Positions 7,538-15,931 of a stretch of DNA of 28,839 nt are shown here, piece by piece. Position numbers and translations under genes: made by a program. A model generated the notes under the pieces. That model was not told the origin of the DNA. It saw only the letters and a program-made list of their open reading frames with translations, and searched no databases. Source of the stretch: Pelotomaculum_B sp964543575 (GTDB taxonomy: Bacteria; Bacillota; Desulfotomaculia; Desulfotomaculales; Pelotomaculaceae); the NCBI GenBank assembly GCA_964543575.1, contig CAZIYV010000028.1:1-28839 (forward strand), in the 5' to 3' direction. Position 1 is the first letter of the stretch. The number at the start of each line of letters is the position of its first letter.

Positions 7538-7566
7538 TGAGACAGGAGAACCGTCCCCTTGTCTCA
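7538..7566. repeat. 29-bp palindromic repeat with GGGACGGTTCT core, copy 1
   Basis: TGAGACA and TGTCTCA enclose GGAGAACCGTCCCCT. A second copy at 10954-10982 differs by one base, and the core GGGACGGTTCT recurs in the longer palindromes at 16602-16659 and 23364-23429. It lies just beyond the carB stop codon. The form matches REP-type elements. Confidence 0.75.
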
Positions 7567-7579
7567 CTTGTCTCACGTC

Positions 7580-10500
7580 TCACATCCCACGTCCCAGTTC
7601 GGTCATGCCGACCGGGAACGGTTCGTCGCCCTGTCTCAGGCAGCGCAGCGCCACAGTAAGCGCACTGGCAGTGTCAAGCGAGGTCAGGCAGGGTACTTTG
7701 TACTCCGCTGCCGCCCTTCTTAAAAGAAAACCGGGACGGTCTGTAAGCTTACCCCTGGTCGGGGTGTTGACCACCAGGCCTACTGATCCGGAGCGGATCA
7801 GGGGGACAGTGTCATCTACTTCCCAAACTTCCAGGCCGGCCTTTTCCAGCGATTTTGCCGTACCCGGCGTAGCCCTCAGGGTAAACCCGAGGTCCGCGTA
7901 CGCGCGGGCCACACCTCTCGCTTCCTCCTTATCTCGGTCCGCAACAGAGAAAACCACGTCGCCGCTGAAATCAACCCGCAGTCCCGAGGCGCGCATGGCC
8001 TTAAAGAGAGCGCCCGGAAAAGAACGGTCAATTCCCATCACCTCGCCTGTGGACTTCATCTCCGGACCGAGGGATATTTCCACCAAACCAAGCTTTTCAA
8101 AAGAGAATACGGGAGCTTTAACAGCAATAAACCCTGCACACTCACCCAGTCCCTCGCTGTAGCCAAGGTCGGCCAGACTGCGGCCCAGCATGGCCCTGGT
8201 AGCGGCCTGAACCATGGGGACGCCGGTAACCTTGCTCAGCACCGGAACGGTGCGGGAGGCCCGCGGGTTTACCTCTAAAACAAAGACGCCGTCGGCGCCA
8301 ACCACGTACTGGATGTTGATCAGGCCGTTAACCTTCAGCGCCCGTCCGATCCGCAAGGTGTAATCCACGATTTTGTCTATCTCCTGCCGGCTCAGGGTCT
8401 GGGGGGGATAAACGGCTATGCTGTCCCCGGAATGAACCCCGGCCCGCTCGATATGCTCCATAATACCAGGAATGAAAAGAGTCTGCCCGTCACCGATGGC
8501 GTCCACTTCCACCTCTTTGCCGTGGATGTATTTATCCACCAGCACCGGGTGCCTGGGAGAAACCTGGACCGCTTCGGTCATATATTTAAACAGCTCGGCG
8601 TTATTGGAGACTATTTCCATAGCCCGTCCTCCCAGCACGTAGGAGGGGCGCACCAGCACCGGGTAGCCCAGTTTCGCCGCAATTTCTCTGGCCTCTTCCA
8701 CAGTGGTGGCCGACTTGCCTTCAGACTGGGGTATGCCTAAGCCTGTGAGGAGTTTTTCAAATTTGTCCCGGTCTTCGGCCGCGTCAATACATTCGACCGG
8801 AGTGCCCAGTATCTTTATACCCCTGGCATGCAGGCCGGCAGCAAGGTTGATCGCTGTTTGCCCGCCGAATTGCACAATAACACCAATGGGTTTTTCCTTG
8901 TCAATTACATTCAGGACATCTTCCAAAGCCAGAGGCTCAAAATATAGTTTATCCGCGGTATCGAAATCGGTGCTCACCGTTTCCGGGTTGTTGTTTAAGA
9001 TCACCGCCTCAATACCCTCACGCTGCAGGCCCCAGACCGAATGCACCGAGCAGTAGTCAAACTCTATACCCTGGCCGATCCTGATTGGACCGGAACCCAG
9101 AACCAGCACTTTCGGACGCCCGGAGTCAGTCACCTCGTCCTCCGCTTCATAAGCGGAATAATAATACGGGGTAACCGCTTCAAATTCGGCGGCGCAGGTA
9201 TCCACAATCTTATAGGATGGGATAATCCCGTTTTTTTGGCGCAAGTTGTAGACGCTGCTGCCCGGCTGACCGGTCAACCGTCCAATCAGCGAGTCAGGCA
9301 GGCCGCGTACTTTAGCCCGCCGTAAGAGTTCCGCCGGCAGATCCAGCCCGGCTGAGCGCAGCTCATTTTCCAGATCCACAATACCCTTGATCTTGCTTAA
9401 GTAGAAATAATCGATCATGGTTAACTGGGCGATTTCCCGCATGCTCCAGAAGCGCCTGAAAGCCTCGGCAATGGCGAACAGCCTGAGGTCATTAGGGTAA
9501 GACAGTTTCTCTTCCAGTTCCATTTCCGTCCAACTGGCGGACCCGCGCCAATGCAGGCTGTCCACGCCTATCTCCAGGGAGCGTACCGCCTTTAAGAGCG
9601 CTCCCTCAAAAGTCCGGTCGATAGCCATAACTTCCCCGGTAGCTTTCATCTGGGTGCCCAGGATGCGGTCGGCGCTGCTGAACTTGTCGAAAGGCCAGCG
9701 GGGTATTTTAACCACCACGTAATCCAGGGCGGGTTCAAAACAGGCACATGTTTTGCCGGTAACCGGGTTGGTTATTTCATCCAGGGTCAGGCCGATAGCT
9801 ATTTTGGCCGCCATTTTGGCGATAGGATATCCTGTGGCCTTGGAGGCCAGGGCACTGGAGCGGCTTACCCTGGGATTTACCTCGATCACATAGTAATCCA
9901 TGCTTTTCAGGTCCAGGGCAAACTGGATATTGCAGCCGCCCTCCACCTTTAGCGCCCGGATTACCCGCAGTGATGCGGAGCGCAGGAACTGGTACTCCTT
10001 GTCGGACAGGGTCTGGGAAGGCGCGATCACTATGCTGTCACCGGTATGAATACCTACCGGGTCAATGTTTTCCATATTACAGATGGTAATGCAGTTATCC
10101 GCCCCGTCCCGCATCACCTCGTACTCGATTTCCTTCCAGCCGGCGACACTCTGCTCTAACAACACCTGGCCGATCCTGCTCATCTTGAGGCCGCGATCAG
10201 CTATCTCAACCAGGTCCGAGCTCCGGAAGGCGATGCCCCCGCCGGTGCCGCCCAGGGTATAAGCAGGCCTGACGATAACCGGGTACCCTATCTCGCGGGC
10301 AAAGGCGAGACATTCTTCCACACTGACAGCGATCGTGCTCAGAGGAACCGGCTGGTCAATTTCCAGCATCAGGTTTTTAAACAGCTCGCGGTCCTCGGCT
10401 TTCCGGATCGAGTCCAGTGGTGTGCCCAGCATCTCCACGCCGTATTTTTCCAGTACCCCTTTTTCCGCCAGCTCCACCGCGATATTGAGTCCGGTCTGGC

Positions 10501-10774
10501 CGCCAAGTGTGGGCAGCAGGCCGTCCGGCCGCTCCCGGTCAATAATCCGGGCAATGCATTCCCAGTTCAGTGGTTCTATATATACCTGGTCGGCAATATC
10601 CAGATCGGTCATGATCGTGGCCGGATTGGAGTTGACCAGTACCACCGAGACCCCTTCTTCCCGCAGTGCCTTGCAGGCCTGGGTGCCGGCGTAGTCAAAC
10701 TCAGCGGCCTGACCTATGATGATCGGGCCTGAGCCGATTACCAGAACCTTTTTAATGTCGCTTCTTCTGGGCAT
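7580..10774 (-). CDS. carB: Carbamoyl-phosphate synthase, large subunit
   Basis: CarB makes carbamoyl phosphate from bicarbonate, ATP and ammonia; the ammonia normally comes from the glutaminase subunit CarA. The 1064-residue product is full length. It has two homologous ATP-grasp halves: the first opens KKVLVIGSGPIIIGQAAEFDYAGTQ, split by family convention at residues 8-32, and the second has VLVLGSGPIRIGQGIEFDY starting near residue 555. The C-terminal 130 residues form the MGS-like allosteric domain. The ATG has only a weak ribosome site. No carA lies upstream: the 205-base gap to argD holds only repeats. The last residues (LGRGM) are read from a GGGACGTGGGATG repeat, so the C-terminus may have been altered by repeat insertion. 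Confidence 0.97.
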   Translation of the reverse strand: MPRRSDIKKVLVIGSGPIIIGQAAEFDYAGTQACKALREEGVSVVLVNSNPATIMTDLDIADQVYIEPLNWECIARIIDRERPDGLLPTLGGQTGLNIAVELAEKGVLEKYGVEMLGTPLDSIRKAEDRELFKNLMLEIDQPVPLSTIAVSVEECLAFAREIGYPVIVRPAYTLGGTGGGIAFRSSDLVEIADRGLKMSRIGQVLLEQSVAGWKEIEYEVMRDGADNCITICNMENIDPVGIHTGDSIVIAPSQTLSDKEYQFLRSASLRVIRALKVEGGCNIQFALDLKSMDYYVIEVNPRVSRSSALASKATGYPIAKMAAKIAIGLTLDEITNPVTGKTCACFEPALDYVVVKIPRWPFDKFSSADRILGTQMKATGEVMAIDRTFEGALLKAVRSLEIGVDSLHWRGSASWTEMELEEKLSYPNDLRLFAIAEAFRRFWSMREIAQLTMIDYFYLSKIKGIVDLENELRSAGLDLPAELLRRAKVRGLPDSLIGRLTGQPGSSVYNLRQKNGIIPSYKIVDTCAAEFEAVTPYYYSAYEAEDEVTDSGRPKVLVLGSGPIRIGQGIEFDYCSVHSVWGLQREGIEAVILNNNPETVSTDFDTADKLYFEPLALEDVLNVIDKEKPIGVIVQFGGQTAINLAAGLHARGIKILGTPVECIDAAEDRDKFEKLLTGLGIPQSEGKSATTVEEAREIAAKLGYPVLVRPSYVLGGRAMEIVSNNAELFKYMTEAVQVSPRHPVLVDKYIHGKEVEVDAIGDGQTLFIPGIMEHIERAGVHSGDSIAVYPPQTLSRQEIDKIVDYTLRIGRALKVNGLINIQYVVGADGVFVLEVNPRASRTVPVLSKVTGVPMVQAATRAMLGRSLADLGYSEGLGECAGFIAVKAPVFSFEKLGLVEISLGPEMKSTGEVMGIDRSFPGALFKAMRASGLRVDFSGDVVFSVADRDKEEARGVARAYADLGFTLRATPGTAKSLEKAGLEVWEVDDTVPLIRSGSVGLVVNTPTRGKLTDRPGFLLRRAAAEYKVPCLTSLDTASALTVALRCLRQGDEPFPVGMTELGRGM

Positions 10775-10806
10775 ACAGTTCTCACGTCCCGCTTGAACTT
10801 AGTCGT

Positions 10807-10830
10807 CGGTCGTCAGACGTCGGACGTCGG
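10807..10830. repeat. 24-bp direct repeat rich in GTCGG/GACGTC, copy 1
   Basis: A 24-base string beginning CGGTCGTCAGACGTCGG is found here between argD and carB and again, without change, at 12184-12207 between argB and argD. Both copies continue into degenerate GTCGG units. The rest of the 10775-10979 spacer shows no gene remnant. Confidence 0.7.
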
Positions 10831-10953
10831 TATATTCTGTATTCATAATAAGTCCCCAAGCATTTCTCACTTACGCCATACGCCCTACGGCTTACGACTT
10901 GTTTTTTCTCACGTCCCACTTATTCCTCGCATACCCCGGTCCAGAGTGAGGAG

Positions 10954-10982
10954 TGAGACAGGAGAACCGTCCCATTGTCTCA
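10954..10982. repeat. 29-bp palindromic repeat with GGGACGGTTCT core, copy 2
   Basis: Same unit as at 7538-7566 with one base change. Its last three bases on the plus strand (TCA) are the TGA stop codon of argD, so the repeat overlaps the coding sequence end. Confidence 0.75.
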
Positions 10983-12167
10983 TATCCCGGACAAAACCTG
11001 GTCCAGTATTTCCATCGCCTTTTTTATATCTATGGAATCTATGGTCAGAGGCGGGACGAAACGGAGGACATTTCCGCCGACACAGTTGATTAAAAGGCCT
11101 TTCTCCTGGCAGGCGTTGACTATGTCCATACCCCCTATGGAAAGCTCCATTCCCAGCAGCAGGCCCTTGCCTCTGATATCTTTTATGAAATCATATTTCT
11201 GAGACAGTTCGGACAGCTGGTTGTAAAGGATCGCGCCGACCACATTGACATAATTGACTATTTCACCCTCGATGATTTCTTCTAATGTAGCCAGGGCGGC
11301 GGCGCAGGCCAGCGGGTTGCCGCCGAAAGTAGAAGCATGGTCTCCCGGCTGAAAAATGGCCGCTTCTTCTTTGGCCAGCATAGCTCCGATAGGAAAACCG
11401 CCACCCAGCGCCTTGGCCAGGGTAAGGATGTCGGGTTCCACACCGAAATGTTCGTAGGCAAATAAGCGGCCGGTGCGGGCCAGGCCTGTCTGGACCTCGT
11501 CAAAGATCAGCAGCGCCCCGTATTCCTCGCAAAGCGCTTTCGCTCCTTTCAGGTAAGTGATGGAGGCTACGTTAACCCCTCCCTCACCCTGTATGGGCTC
11601 CAGCAAAACCGCGCAGGTGGCCGGGCCTACCGCTTCCTTCAAGGCTTGAAGATCATTGAAGGGAACATATTTAAACCCGCCGGGCAGCGGCTCAAAACCT
11701 TTCTGATATTTCGGCTGGCCGGTGGCGGTGATAGTAGCCAGGGTCCGCCCGTGAAAAGAATTGACCGCAGTGACAATCTCCACTTTTTCCGGGTTGTGCT
11801 TGATTTTCGCGTATTTGCGGGCCAGCTTGAGCGCCGCTTCGTTAGCCTCGGCGCCGCTGTTGCAGAAAAAGGCCTTATCCATGGCGCTGTTTTCAACAAG
11901 CACTTTGGCTAAAAGCACCTGGTTTTCAATATAGTACAGGTTGGAACAGTGGATCATCTTCCTGACCTGTGCGGAGACTGCCTCAATGACGGCTAAAGGG
12001 CTGTGTCCCAGCGCGTTTACCGCGATGCCGCTGACAAAGTCCAGGTACTCCCTGCCGTCAGCGTCCCACATCTGGGCGCCTTCACCTTTAACCGGCGCCA
12101 GCGGGATCCTCCCGTAATTACACATAAGGTACTTGTCGCCTAATTCAATAATTTCTTTGGTATTCAT
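10980..12167 (-). CDS. argD: Acetylornithine aminotransferase
   Basis: ArgD is a PLP enzyme that moves the amino group of glutamate to N-acetylglutamate semialdehyde, giving N-acetylornithine. The 395-residue length is typical. Visible elements are the phosphate-binding NSGAEANEAALKLARKY (residues 103-119), IFDEVQTGLARTG (221-233) and the PLP lysine Lys252 in TLAKALGGGFPIGAML. The ATG is preceded by GGGGGGT. The stop codon lies inside a palindromic repeat. It sits between argB (251-base gap) and carB (205-base gap), both gaps being repeat-rich. Confidence 0.96.
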   Translation of the reverse strand: MNTKEIIELGDKYLMCNYGRIPLAPVKGEGAQMWDADGREYLDFVSGIAVNALGHSPLAVIEAVSAQVRKMIHCSNLYYIENQVLLAKVLVENSAMDKAFFCNSGAEANEAALKLARKYAKIKHNPEKVEIVTAVNSFHGRTLATITATGQPKYQKGFEPLPGGFKYVPFNDLQALKEAVGPATCAVLLEPIQGEGGVNVASITYLKGAKALCEEYGALLIFDEVQTGLARTGRLFAYEHFGVEPDILTLAKALGGGFPIGAMLAKEEAAIFQPGDHASTFGGNPLACAAALATLEEIIEGEIVNYVNVVGAILYNQLSELSQKYDFIKDIRGKGLLLGMELSIGGMDIVNACQEKGLLINCVGGNVLRFVPPLTIDSIDIKKAMEILDQVLSGI

Positions 12168-12183
12168 ATCAAACCCCCCAATT

Positions 12184-12207
12184 CGGTCGTCAGACGTCGG
12201 ACGTCGG
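12184..12207. repeat. 24-bp direct repeat rich in GTCGG/GACGTC, copy 2
   Basis: Exact second copy of the 24-base string at 10807-10830, followed by ATGTCGG and, at about 12253, a further degenerate unit GGTCATCGGACATCG. Confidence 0.7.
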
Positions 12208-12289
12208 ATGTCGGTTTATCCTGCATTCCTGCAGGGTCAAATCCGGCAGTTGGTCATCGGACATCGAGAAAGAATTTTAGTTTTAAAAT

Positions 12290-12402
12290 TGTAGGTTCGG
12301 ATTCATCCGAACACTCCAGTGGGGACATTCCTCGTCCATAAAGTAATACCCCAAAAATAGAGGTGTGTCCCCTGACCTTAGCCGAATAAATTCGCACCTA
12401 CA
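12290..12402. repeat. Nested inverted-repeat element between argB and argD
   Basis: The outer arms are two facing copies of the TGTAGG 24-bp unit (12290-12313 and 12381-12402). Inside them is a second inverted pair, GGGGACATTCCTC (12321-12333) against GAGGTGTGTCCCC (12360-12372). The arrangement looks like one small non-coding mobile element inserted into another, or a composite miniature element. Confidence 0.6.
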
Positions 12403-12418
12403 TCCCATATCCTACGTC

Positions 12419-13306
12419 TCATTTTTGCACCATGGTTCCAATGCCTTGATCCGTGAATAGTTCCAGTAAAATGGAATGGGGCACCCTGCCGTCCAGAATG
12501 TGGGTGGTGTTAACACCACCGGCCAGGGCATCCATACAGCACTCCACCTTGGGGATCATACCTCCGTCAATTTTGCCCTGGTCAATCAGTGACGACACCT
12601 CATTCAGATGCAGTACCGAGATAATGGATTTCGGGTCGCCGCGGTCGGCCAGGATGCCTTCAACATCGGTCAGGATGATCAGTTTATCCGCGCCCAGGGC
12701 GGCGGCCAGCCGACCGGCGGCATAATCAGCGTTGATGTTGTAACTTTGTCCCTCCGCTCCCACAGCCACGGGAGCTACCACCGGGATATAGCCCTCCCCG
12801 ATAACGATGGAAACGATCCCTGAATTCACCCTGCTGATGTCACCGACAAATCCGATATCGGCCACCTCTTCCTTGCCCTCGGGAGTACGCACCTTACGGT
12901 ACTTTTTGACCGCCTGGAACAGATCGCCGTCCTTGCCGGACAGGCCCACCGCCCGTCCTCCGATGCGGTTGATACGGGTGACGATCTCCTTATTGATCTT
13001 TCCCACCAGGACCATCTCGACAATTTCCATAGTTTCCGCGTCGGTAACCCGCAGGCCGCCCACAAAGCGGGACTCCTTACCCACTCTTTTCAACATGTCG
13101 GTTATCTCCGGCCCGCCGCCGTGCACAATCACCGGGTTCATGCCGACATACTTCATCAAAACCGCATCCGTGAGCACCGCTTCTTTTAGTTCCGGGTTGA
13201 TCATGGCGTGCCCGCCGTATTTAATCACAACGGTTTTCCCATAAAACTTCTTGATATAAGGCAGCGCCTCAACCAGTACCGAGGCCCTCTCCAAAGCCTT
13301 CAACAT
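12419..13306 (-). CDS. argB: Acetylglutamate kinase
   Basis: ArgB phosphorylates N-acetylglutamate, the second step of the pathway. The 295-residue product has the amino-acid kinase fold: IKYGGHAM (residues 28-35), VIVHGGGPEI (59-68) and a C-terminal nucleotide-binding part (KLIILTDVEG). The extra N-terminal helix (LERASVLVEALPYIKKFYG) and the C-terminal LELFTDQGIGTMV are features of the arginine-inhibited class, so feedback inhibition is likely; this is inference from those two regions. The ATG has GGAGGGG about 9 bases upstream. It follows argJ after 31 bases. The TGA stop is part of a repeat-derived TGAGACGT string. Confidence 0.97.
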   Translation of the reverse strand: MLKALERASVLVEALPYIKKFYGKTVVIKYGGHAMINPELKEAVLTDAVLMKYVGMNPVIVHGGGPEITDMLKRVGKESRFVGGLRVTDAETMEIVEMVLVGKINKEIVTRINRIGGRAVGLSGKDGDLFQAVKKYRKVRTPEGKEEVADIGFVGDISRVNSGIVSIVIGEGYIPVVAPVAVGAEGQSYNINADYAAGRLAAALGADKLIILTDVEGILADRGDPKSIISVLHLNEVSSLIDQGKIDGGMIPKVECCMDALAGGVNTTHILDGRVPHSILLELFTDQGIGTMVQK

Positions 13307-13337
13307 CCTGTTATCCCCTCCAATTTAGTCGTCCCAT

Positions 13338-14561
13338 TTACGTTCTATAATCGGCGTTTATTTTTACGTAGTCATAGGAAAGGTCGCAGCCCCAGGCTGT
13401 TGCGGCAAACGGTCCCGACTTGAAGTCGATGATGATTTTGACCGTGCTTCCCTTGAGCGCCTCCAGAGCAAGCTCCTCGCTGAATTCCAGGGAGCCTCCG
13501 TCTTTTGCCACCTGAACATCCCCCAGGAATATATCTACAATTTCCGGGTCAAAAACCGCTCCGGAATAGCCTGCGGCGCAGATTACCCTGCCCCAGTTGG
13601 CGTCCCGCCCGAAAATTGCCGCCTTGACCAGGCTCGAGCCGGCCACAGCCCTGGCCGCCAGGCGCGCGTCCCCTTCCGTACCGGCATTGCGGACTTCTAC
13701 TTCGATCAGCTTGGTAGCGCCCTCGCCATCCCTGGCTATAGCCACGGCCAGTTCATCACAAACCTGGGCGAGCGCTTCCCTGAAGGCTATGAAATCTTCG
13801 CTGGCGCCTTTAATCATTTCATTTCCGGCCATACCGTTAGCCATGATTACAACCATATCATTAGTACTGGTATCGCCGTCGACTGTAATCATGTTAAAAC
13901 TGCGGTCTACCGCGTAACCTAAAGCCAGCTTCAGGCAGACGTCCGATATGGCGGCGTCCGTGGTGATAAAACCAAGCAGCGTGGCCATGTTGGGGTGAAT
14001 CATCCCGGAACCCTTGGCCATCCCGCCGACGGTGACCGTTTTGCCCCCCAATTCCAGCCGCACAGCTGCTTCCTTTTGAAAAGTGTCCGTGGTCATAATC
14101 GCCTGCGCCGCCAGCGAGCCCCCTTCAGAGGAAACCAGTCCGGCCGCCTCGCGGACGCCGGGCAGCACCTTATTCATGGGCATCTTCTTGCCGATTACCC
14201 CGGTTGAAGCCACTAAAACCATCTCTTCCGGGATGTGCAGAACATGCGCCACTTCAGCGGTCATGGCCAGGGCGTCTCGCATCCCCTGTTCTCCGTTGCA
14301 GGCGTTGGCGTTGCCGCTGTTTACAACCAGCGCCTGGGCCTTGCCCCGCGCCAGGCGGTCCATGGAAAGCAGGAGCGGGGCGGCTTTAACCTTATTCAGG
14401 GTGAAAACACCCGCGGCTGTCGCCGGAACGGAAGAATATATTACCGCGACATCTCTTTTGTTAGCTTTTTTAATAGCCGCCATCGCGGTGCCGGCTAAAA
14501 AGCCTGCCGCTGTGGTAACCCCGCCTGGGACTTTTTCAATGTCAACTATTTTATCTGCCAT
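13338..14561 (-). CDS. argJ: Glutamate N-acetyltransferase (ArgJ)
   Basis: ArgJ moves the acetyl group from N-acetylornithine to glutamate, closing the cyclic pathway; some members also use acetyl-CoA. The 407-residue precursor cuts itself between Ala193 and Thr194 in NMATLLGF, leaving Thr194 as the nucleophile of the beta chain. Upstream KGSGMIHP and, later, NWGRVICAAGYSG are conserved. The ATG at 14561 is chosen because GGAGG lies 9 bases upstream; an in-frame TTG at 14582 precedes that site and would add seven residues not seen in the family. It lies 29 bases after argC. Presence of ArgJ explains why no argE or argA is needed in the cluster. Confidence 0.96.
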   Translation of the reverse strand: MADKIVDIEKVPGGVTTAAGFLAGTAMAAIKKANKRDVAVIYSSVPATAAGVFTLNKVKAAPLLLSMDRLARGKAQALVVNSGNANACNGEQGMRDALAMTAEVAHVLHIPEEMVLVASTGVIGKKMPMNKVLPGVREAAGLVSSEGGSLAAQAIMTTDTFQKEAAVRLELGGKTVTVGGMAKGSGMIHPNMATLLGFITTDAAISDVCLKLALGYAVDRSFNMITVDGDTSTNDMVVIMANGMAGNEMIKGASEDFIAFREALAQVCDELAVAIARDGEGATKLIEVEVRNAGTEGDARLAARAVAGSSLVKAAIFGRDANWGRVICAAGYSGAVFDPEIVDIFLGDVQVAKDGGSLEFSEELALEALKGSTVKIIIDFKSGPFAATAWGCDLSYDYVKINADYRT

Positions 14562-14590
14562 TTCTATAAGCCTCCGGTACAATATATATT

Positions 14591-15634
14591 TTACGGGTAA
14601 AGCCCCGGGCCGGCTAAGCCCGTATTTTCGGGCAGCCCGCAGATGATGTTCATATTCTGAACCGCCTGACCCGAGGCCCCTTTAACCAGGTTGTCTATAG
14701 CGGAAGTGACGATGATCCGCCCGGTGCGGGAATCCAGGGTCAAACCGATATCGCAGTGGTTGGTGCCCGACACCCACTTGGTCTGGGGGAGTGTCCCGTC
14801 GGGCAGCACCCGCACAAAAAACTCATCCTTGTAATAATCAAGGTAAGCTTCCCTGATTATTTCTTTCCCAGCCTGGGTAATAAGTTTTGCGTACACAGTG
14901 CTCAGGATGCCCCTGGTTATGGGCAGCAGGTGAGGAGAAAAGGTAACGGTTATTTGTTCCCCCGCGATCCTGCTCAACTCCTGCTCAATTTCGGGTGTGT
15001 GTCGGTGAACGGCGATATTGTACGCCTTGAAATTTTCGTTTACCTCACAGAAATGGGTGCCCAGGGCCAGCCCCCGGCCCGCACCGGAAACCCCTGATTT
15101 TGAATCAATAACGATGCTGCCGGTATCGATAAGCCTGTGTTTCAGCAGAGGCGCCAGAGCCAGAATAGCGCTGGTAGGGTAGCAGCCCGGGTTTGCCACC
15201 AGACGGGACTGCTTTATTTTCTCCCGGTTTACCTCCGGCAGCCCATACGCCGCACCGTCCAGCAGTTTCCTGGCCTCGTGCTCCACCTTATACCACTGCT
15301 CGTATATTCTGTAGTCATCCAGCCTGAAGTCAGCCCCCAGGTCCACTATCTTTTTACCCAACCGCGCCGCCTCCAGCGCCACCGGCATAGCATGGCCGTG
15401 CGGCAAAGCTACGAAAATAACGTCAGAGGCATTAAAAAGCTTTGGAAAATTCATTTCCTCGCAAACTAACTGATTATATTTATGCAGGTGCGGGTAAATC
15501 TTGTCAAAAGGCATCCCCACGTAACTCCGGGTTGTCAGCGCTGTCAGTTCAACCTCTGGATGGCTGTGCAGGATTCTCACCAGCTCTGCTCCGGTATAGC
15601 CCGTGGCCCCGATAATACTTACCTTGATTGTCAA
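14591..15634 (-). CDS. argC: N-acetyl-gamma-glutamyl-phosphate reductase
   Basis: ArgC reduces N-acetylglutamyl phosphate to the semialdehyde with NADPH. The 347-residue product opens with the nucleotide-binding IKVSIIGATGYTGAEL and has the active-site Cys151 in ANPGCYPTS. Further blocks are GVSGAGRG and the C-terminal NLVKGASGQAVQNMN. The start is a TTG at 15634, chosen because GGAGGTGA lies 5 bases upstream; reading on in frame to 15703 would add 23 hydrophobic residues encoded by the leader and the operator region. It is the first gene of the operon, directly behind the promoter and ARG boxes. Confidence 0.96.
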   Translation of the reverse strand: MTIKVSIIGATGYTGAELVRILHSHPEVELTALTTRSYVGMPFDKIYPHLHKYNQLVCEEMNFPKLFNASDVIFVALPHGHAMPVALEAARLGKKIVDLGADFRLDDYRIYEQWYKVEHEARKLLDGAAYGLPEVNREKIKQSRLVANPGCYPTSAILALAPLLKHRLIDTGSIVIDSKSGVSGAGRGLALGTHFCEVNENFKAYNIAVHRHTPEIEQELSRIAGEQITVTFSPHLLPITRGILSTVYAKLITQAGKEIIREAYLDYYKDEFFVRVLPDGTLPQTKWVSGTNHCDIGLTLDSRTGRIIVTSAIDNLVKGASGQAVQNMNIICGLPENTGLAGPGLYP

Positions 15635-15660
15635 AAAGGTCACCTCCGCAAAAATGTAAA

Positions 15661-15697
15661 CATTAATAATTATACAAACTAATGCATAATAATACAA
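15661..15697 (-). promoter_or_regulatory. arg operon promoter overlapped by two ARG-box-like operators
   Basis: On the minus strand, TTGTAT (15692-15697), a 17-base spacer and a perfect TATAAT (15669-15674) form a sigma-A type promoter. Two similar 16-base sites, TGTATTATTATGCATT (15681-15696) and TGTATAATTATTAATG (15661-15676), begin 20 bases apart. Both resemble ArgR/AhrC boxes, which occur as pairs about 20-21 bases apart and here cover the promoter. Repression by arginine through ArgR/AhrC is the likely control; the regulator gene is not in the window. Confidence 0.65.
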
Positions 15698-15745
15698 CAA
15701 CAAGCAGGGTTAAATCAAAAAAATTTTTTACCCGCCATAAAGTTA

Positions 15746-15765
15746 CCCCGGCAGCCGGGCCGGGG
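15746..15765. other. GC-rich hairpin between the divergent argC and toxin-antitoxin promoters
   Basis: A perfect 7-base stem, CCCCGGC / GCCGGGG, with a 6-base loop is followed on the plus strand by CATTTATTTTCTCTT. It has the form of a terminator but no gene ends here, since transcription leaves in both directions. It may insulate the two promoters or be left from a lost gene. The 15635-15931 spacer otherwise holds the two promoters. Confidence 0.4.
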
Positions 15766-15864
15766 CATTTATTTTCTCTTAATTTCTATACCACGCTCCT
15801 GCAATCCTGCCGGGCAGCGTTTTAAATTGACGGAAAATCTTTGTTGTTGCTGCTGAATGCTTTA

Positions 15865-15893
15865 TTGATTACAACAAACAAAAAAAGTATGAT
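15865..15893 (+). promoter_or_regulatory. Promoter of the toxin-antitoxin pair
   Basis: TTGATT and TATGAT are separated by exactly 17 bases and lie 38 bases before the GTG start of the AbrB-type gene. AbrB-type antitoxins usually bind their own promoter, so autoregulation here is expected from the family but not shown. Confidence 0.55.
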
Positions 15894-15931
15894 TTACATA
15901 TCGATAACATTAATGCAAGTAAGGTGATATC

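Noticed and set aside
7605..10694. Long plus-strand reading frames opposite carB
   Set aside because: They are antisense shadows of a full-length conserved enzyme, caused by its codon bias, with no ribosome sites or recognisable domains.
10775..10979. A carA remnant between argD and carB
   Set aside because: The spacer is too short and made of repeat families; I see no glutaminase motif in any frame.
12168..12418. A small protein gene in the argB-argD spacer
   Set aside because: The sequence is accounted for by nested inverted repeats and GTCGG-type repeats; no start with a ribosome site and convincing frame.
15635..15703. Longer argC with a hydrophobic N-terminus resembling a signal
   Set aside because: The added codons cover the GGAGGTGA ribosome site, the -10 element and ARG-box-like sites; ArgC is cytosolic and the TTG at 15634 gives the normal length.
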